8,386 bases of DNA, from the NCBI GenBank assembly GCA_003530935.1, contig DPEO01000122.1:1-8386 (forward strand). Direction: 5' to 3'. Shown here in pieces: positions 5,631 to 8,386 of the stretch. The notes under the pieces were generated by a model. The model was not told where the DNA came from. It did not search any database and saw only the letters and a program-made list of their open reading frames with translations. A program made the position numbers and the translations under genes. The first letter of the stretch is position 1. Each line of letters begins with the position of its first letter. The DNA is from Desulfomicrobiaceae bacterium. GTDB lineage: Bacteria; Desulfobacterota; Desulfovibrionia; Desulfovibrionales; Desulfomicrobiaceae.

Positions 5631-6731
5631 ATGGGCATCTTCCTCCTGACCACAGGCACCCTTGTCGCCGGACTTCTCTTCTGGTGGATATTCCGGCCCG
5701 CCATGAGGACTCGGCCATCCTTTTCCTCAGAAGAGGCCCCATTTCCCCAAATCGCCCCGACTTCTGTCGACCCGGCTCACGAAACCCTCGCCCGGATCAT
5801 TCACCACCTCTACAGCGGGAAGCGGCCTGCGGCGCACCTCGACCGCGACGCGACCCACGAACCGCTCTCAACCACCGCACACACCGCCATCCAGCACCTC
5901 GCACAGCATTTCCAGCGTCTCTCCGGGCTCCAAACCTCGCTTGCACCCTTCCACGACCCCAACGTCCGCATGCAGGACATCGCTGGCATGGTCGCCCACG
6001 ACCCTGCCCTTTCCGCGCGCGTGCTCCATACCGCCAACTCCCCGCTTTTTCGCACCATTTCCACCATTAAATCCGTGCACACCGCAGTGACCATCCTAGG
6101 GCTCGCCAATATCAAAAACCTCGTGGCCTACGGCCTCCTGCCCCAGGATCTCTACCGGAGCGAGCACCACCAGCGCCTCTTCCAATCAGTCTGGAAACAC
6201 ATGGCGACCACCGCCGCCATCACTGCGGCCATTGCCAAGGCACTACCGCGCTTGGACGGAGGCATGCTCTCCACCGCAGCGCTCATGCATGATATCGGAA
6301 AACTCCTCCTCATCCCGCTGTGCCAGGCGAAAACCGCCCCCGATTATCCCAGAACTCCCTCTGAAGAAGCACAGATTTTCGCGGCAACCCACATCCACGC
6401 GGCAAAAATTTTGAATGAAAACATCCAGCTCGACAGCGATTTAATAAATCTCATCCTCTTCCACCACCATCCTGGATGGGCGCATGCAAGCGAATTCAAA
6501 TGGAAAGAAGAACTCATTCAATGCCTTTCCATCATTTTTGCCGCAAATCAGATGGCGCATTGCATTCAACGCAATGGAACATGGAATTATACTGCAGAAA
6601 AATTAGAGACATTCCACGATTCTTGTCACACAGTGCTGCCCCAAGAGCAGCTCTCCCGCATCGTGCTGGAGCCAACATTCCAGCGCCACGTCACCTCCCA
6701 CATCCAAGCCATGCTTGCGGGATTGTACTGA
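5631..6731 (+). CDS. Membrane-anchored HDOD-domain protein
   Basis: HDOD proteins carry a variant of the HD phosphohydrolase fold and usually act as signalling or scaffold modules in cell-cycle, stress, motility or c-di-GMP-linked networks; no catalytic activity is established for most. This one has 366 residues. There is one N-terminal membrane segment (about 4-21), then a low-complexity linker to about 90, then the HDOD domain (about 95-310). Typical blocks are DIAGMVAHDPALSARVLHTANS (split across 116-137), the helix TAVTILGLANIKNL, H190, MHDIGKLLL (H220/D221), E246 and H254, and HHHPGWA (278-284). The HD dyad and surrounding histidines are kept, but the last acidic ligand position appears to be Asn (AANQM, N306), in line with a non-catalytic domain. 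Start is ATG 5631 with AAGGAG 5 nt upstream. Bases about 6390-6640 are more AT-rich, with codons such as TTA and ATA that are scarce elsewhere. The partner and signal are unknown. Confidence 0.88.
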   Translation: MGIFLLTTGTLVAGLLFWWIFRPAMRTRPSFSSEEAPFPQIAPTSVDPAHETLARIIHHLYSGKRPAAHLDRDATHEPLSTTAHTAIQHLAQHFQRLSGLQTSLAPFHDPNVRMQDIAGMVAHDPALSARVLHTANSPLFRTISTIKSVHTAVTILGLANIKNLVAYGLLPQDLYRSEHHQRLFQSVWKHMATTAAITAAIAKALPRLDGGMLSTAALMHDIGKLLLIPLCQAKTAPDYPRTPSEEAQIFAATHIHAAKILNENIQLDSDLINLILFHHHPGWAHASEFKWKEELIQCLSIIFAANQMAHCIQRNGTWNYTAEKLETFHDSCHTVLPQEQLSRIVLEPTFQRHVTSHIQAMLAGLY

Positions 6732-6753
6732 TTCCAGGGGGAGAAGGCAGCAT

Positions 6754-7266
6754 CTAGCGCGCGAGACGATCCAAAGCGAGGGCGAGGGCGGTCGTCAGCT
6801 TGATCACCTCACGGTTGGTCCGCCGCACCGTGCCTGCAAGACGTTCGGCCACGGCCAAGAGCAGACGAAAGGCGACGGCGGGACTGCGTCGACCAAGGTC
6901 CAAAAAATGCTCTCGGTCTGTAGCCAAAAATCGTGCATCCTCTTCCACGAACACCGTGGCGGAGCGCACGTCACGATCGATGAGGGCGATCTCGCCGATG
7001 AGAGGAAACTGCGATCCATCGAGCACGGCCAAGACCTTACGCGGATTTTCCACAGCCAGAGCCGGCAAGGCGACACTTCCCACGAGCATGGATTTACTGA
7101 TGCGCACCCGACCTTGGGTCAGGATATACATCTCCGTGCCCACCTCCCCTTCGGTGACGAGGTTTCTGCCTGCCGGCACTTCCACCGGCCAGAAAACCTC
7201 CTGGAGTTCCAGAAGCTCCGATGCAGCGAGGTCCCGAAAGAGGGGAATGCGACTCCAATCGTCCAT
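6754..7266 (-). CDS. Stand-alone cyclic-nucleotide-binding domain protein
   Basis: The 170 residues are essentially one cyclic nucleotide-binding (cNMP/CAP-type) domain with a helical C-terminal tail. The N-terminal helix and first strands (IPLFRDLAASELLEL, then VEVPAGRNLVTEGEVGTEMYIL) are typical. The phosphate-binding cassette IGEIALIDRDVRSATV keeps the Glu that contacts the ribose and the Arg that contacts the cyclic phosphate, so ligand binding is plausible. There is no helix-turn-helix, kinase or esterase domain, so it is not a Crp/Fnr-type regulator. The start is ATG 7266, 11 nt after the stop of the K+ channel gene; the ribosome binding site is weak (GGGAAA), which suggests coupling to channel translation. 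Bacterial CNG channels such as MlotiK1 carry this domain on the channel chain; here it is separate, so it may bind the channel or have its own target. The gene converges on the HDOD gene with a 22-bp gap and no visible terminator. Confidence 0.9.
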   Translation of the reverse strand: MDDWSRIPLFRDLAASELLELQEVFWPVEVPAGRNLVTEGEVGTEMYILTQGRVRISKSMLVGSVALPALAVENPRKVLAVLDGSQFPLIGEIALIDRDVRSATVFVEEDARFLATDREHFLDLGRRSPAVAFRLLLAVAERLAGTVRRTNREVIKLTTALALALDRLAR

Positions 7267-7277
7267 AGGGTTTCCCG

Positions 7278-8386
7278 CTAGTTCGGGGGATGCAAGAACA
7301 CCACTGCGTCAAAGCTGTCGAGGAACAGGGCGTCTTCAGGGTTGGTCAGCACTTGCGGACCGGCCATCCCCAGGGCCGTCTTTTGGCCGGAAGAATGAAA
7401 GAGCTCGAGGATGAATTGATCCAGGGCCGAAGTCTCGTCCAGGATATTTTCCAAACAGAGCGAGCGCCCCACGCGGCACAGCGCCACCGGGAGCTCCCCG
7501 CGGCGCCGGGCCGAAGCGAAAAACTCGCCCCAGGTCATGGTCTTTTCTTCCGCGCTCAGCCTCCGGCAGGCGAGCAAGGAATCCCCACCCACCCCGATCA
7601 TCTGCTCCAAGACCGTGCCCATGGCGGCATGAGCCCCCATGATGCCCAGGATGCGGGTCTCCAGTTCCCCACGCACCAACACATGATCCACACCGGCACG
7701 CATCAAATTTTTCCGGCCCTCGGGGGTCATGGCCTCGGCATACAGGGGAACGGACGGCGCCAGCTCCCGCACGGCCAAGGCCGCGCAGAGCGTCTGCTGG
7801 TCGGCCTCCGCCGCGGGGATATCGTCCCGGGCAAGGAGATACACCAGCTTGGCCCACGCAGGCCGGGCCTTATGCACGATCCCTTCATGCACCGGGTTGC
7901 CATAGACGAAATGGAGGCCCTCGCCCAAGCCCATTTGGAAGGCAATGGCCTCACGCTCCTCTTGCGGCAGGGAGGTGACGATAACCACCTCGGATCTCCC
8001 CCGTCCCACCACATGGCTTGCCTGCAAGGCCCCGAGGAGATCCAAACCAAAGGCGTTCCACCCCATCAGCACCACATGCTGATTCACATCCACAGCAAGC
8101 AACCCCTTCCGCTTCCGAGAGCGGTAGTCCATGAAAGAAGACGCGAGCTGCCCGGTCACCACGCTCAGCACGCCCACACCGCCGACCATCACCACGGCAG
8201 CCATGACGCGGCCGCCCACCGTGGTCGGGACCACATCGCCATACCCTACCGTGGACAACGTCACGATGGCCCACCACAAGGCATCGGCCAAAGAAAGCCG
8301 CGACGGGCCTTCCAGAAGGTACAGGCCTACAGTGGCCAGCAGCACCACGGCCAGCAAGCCCGCGAGCATCCGCGCCACGGTCCAGC
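7278..8386 (-). CDS. Potassium channel with RCK/TrkA-N regulatory domain, N-terminus beyond the window
   Basis: This is a two-transmembrane-type K+ channel subunit fused to a cytosolic RCK (TrkA-N) domain, like MthK and Kch; such channels form tetramers gated by ligands bound to the RCK ring. In the 366 residues counted from a GTG at 8378 there is a membrane helix (about 4-22) and a pore helix (30-42). The K+ selectivity filter TVGYGD (43-48) and the inner helix (about 57-77) with glycines that could serve as a gating hinge come next. A basic stretch, YRSRKRKG, precedes the Rossmann core, with HVVLMGWNAFG (101-111) as its glycine-rich turn. Further on, AMTPEGRKNLMRAGVDHVLV resembles the conserved end of RCK N-lobes; the remaining 130 residues are probably an RCK C-lobe. 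The frame stays open to the window edge and the GTG lacks a ribosome binding site, so the true start, and possibly more membrane helices, lie outside. It heads an operon with the CNBD gene. Confidence 0.9.
   Translation of the reverse strand, partial: WTVARMLAGLLAVVLLATVGLYLLEGPSRLSLADALWWAIVTLSTVGYGDVVPTTVGGRVMAAVVMVGGVGVLSVVTGQLASSFMDYRSRKRKGLLAVDVNQHVVLMGWNAFGLDLLGALQASHVVGRGRSEVVIVTSLPQEEREAIAFQMGLGEGLHFVYGNPVHEGIVHKARPAWAKLVYLLARDDIPAAEADQQTLCAALAVRELAPSVPLYAEAMTPEGRKNLMRAGVDHVLVRGELETRILGIMGAHAAMGTVLEQMIGVGGDSLLACRRLSAEEKTMTWGEFFASARRRGELPVALCRVGRSLCLENILDETSALDQFILELFHSSGQKTALGMAGPQVLTNPEDALFLDSFDAVVFLHPPN

Noticed and set aside
6754..7266. A Crp/Fnr-family transcription regulator
   Set aside because: Only 170 residues, with no C-terminal helix-turn-helix after the nucleotide-binding domain.
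1..8386. Mobile elements, CRISPR array, phage defence island, tRNA or rRNA genes
   Set aside because: I saw no transposase, integrase, terminal inverted repeats, regularly spaced repeats or tRNA-like cloverleaf in the non-coding gaps, which total only a few hundred bases.

Overview
The window is a gene-dense stretch of GC-rich bacterial chromosome. It looks like housekeeping and signalling DNA: I see no insertion sequence, integrase, tRNA, rRNA, CRISPR array or long repeat. The gene content suggests a Deltaproteobacterium close to the Desulfovibrionales: a compact clpS-clpA-aat operon, a CoA-disulfide reductase/rhodanese fusion, an HDOD protein and an RCK potassium channel. That placement is a judgement from gene content and recollection; no search was run.

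Bases 1-3620, all minus strand, read leftward as one tight operon: a small 100-residue protein of unknown function, clpS, clpA, aat, and the first 30 codons of a yjgA/darP-type gene that leaves the window. Gaps are 3 nt, 1 nt, 1 nt and then an 11 nt overlap, so translational coupling is likely. ClpS (N-degron adaptor), ClpA (AAA+ unfoldase of ClpAP) and Aat (attaches Leu/Phe to N-terminal Arg/Lys) make up the bacterial N-degron pathway apart from ClpP. A sigma70-like promoter (TTGACC-N17-TATGTT) lies just upstream of the operon.

Bases 3621-3818 are a divergent intergenic region, holding the clp promoter and, facing right, a weaker promoter candidate overlapping a short inverted repeat. Bases 3819-5525 (plus) encode a 568-residue FAD/NAD(P)H disulfide reductase of the CoA-disulfide reductase group with a C-terminal rhodanese domain. 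It is followed by a strong intrinsic terminator. Bases 5631-6731 (plus) encode a membrane-anchored HDOD-domain protein whose 3' third is noticeably more AT-rich than its surroundings.

Bases 6754-8386 are minus strand and convergent with the HDOD gene. They hold a two-gene unit: a potassium channel with a TVGYGD filter and an RCK domain (its N-terminus is cut by the window edge), then 11 nt later a stand-alone cyclic-nucleotide-binding-domain protein. Together they could be a split cyclic-nucleotide-regulated K+ channel. The points most worth a second look are this pair and the unknown small protein leading the N-degron operon. I found no clearly novel large system.
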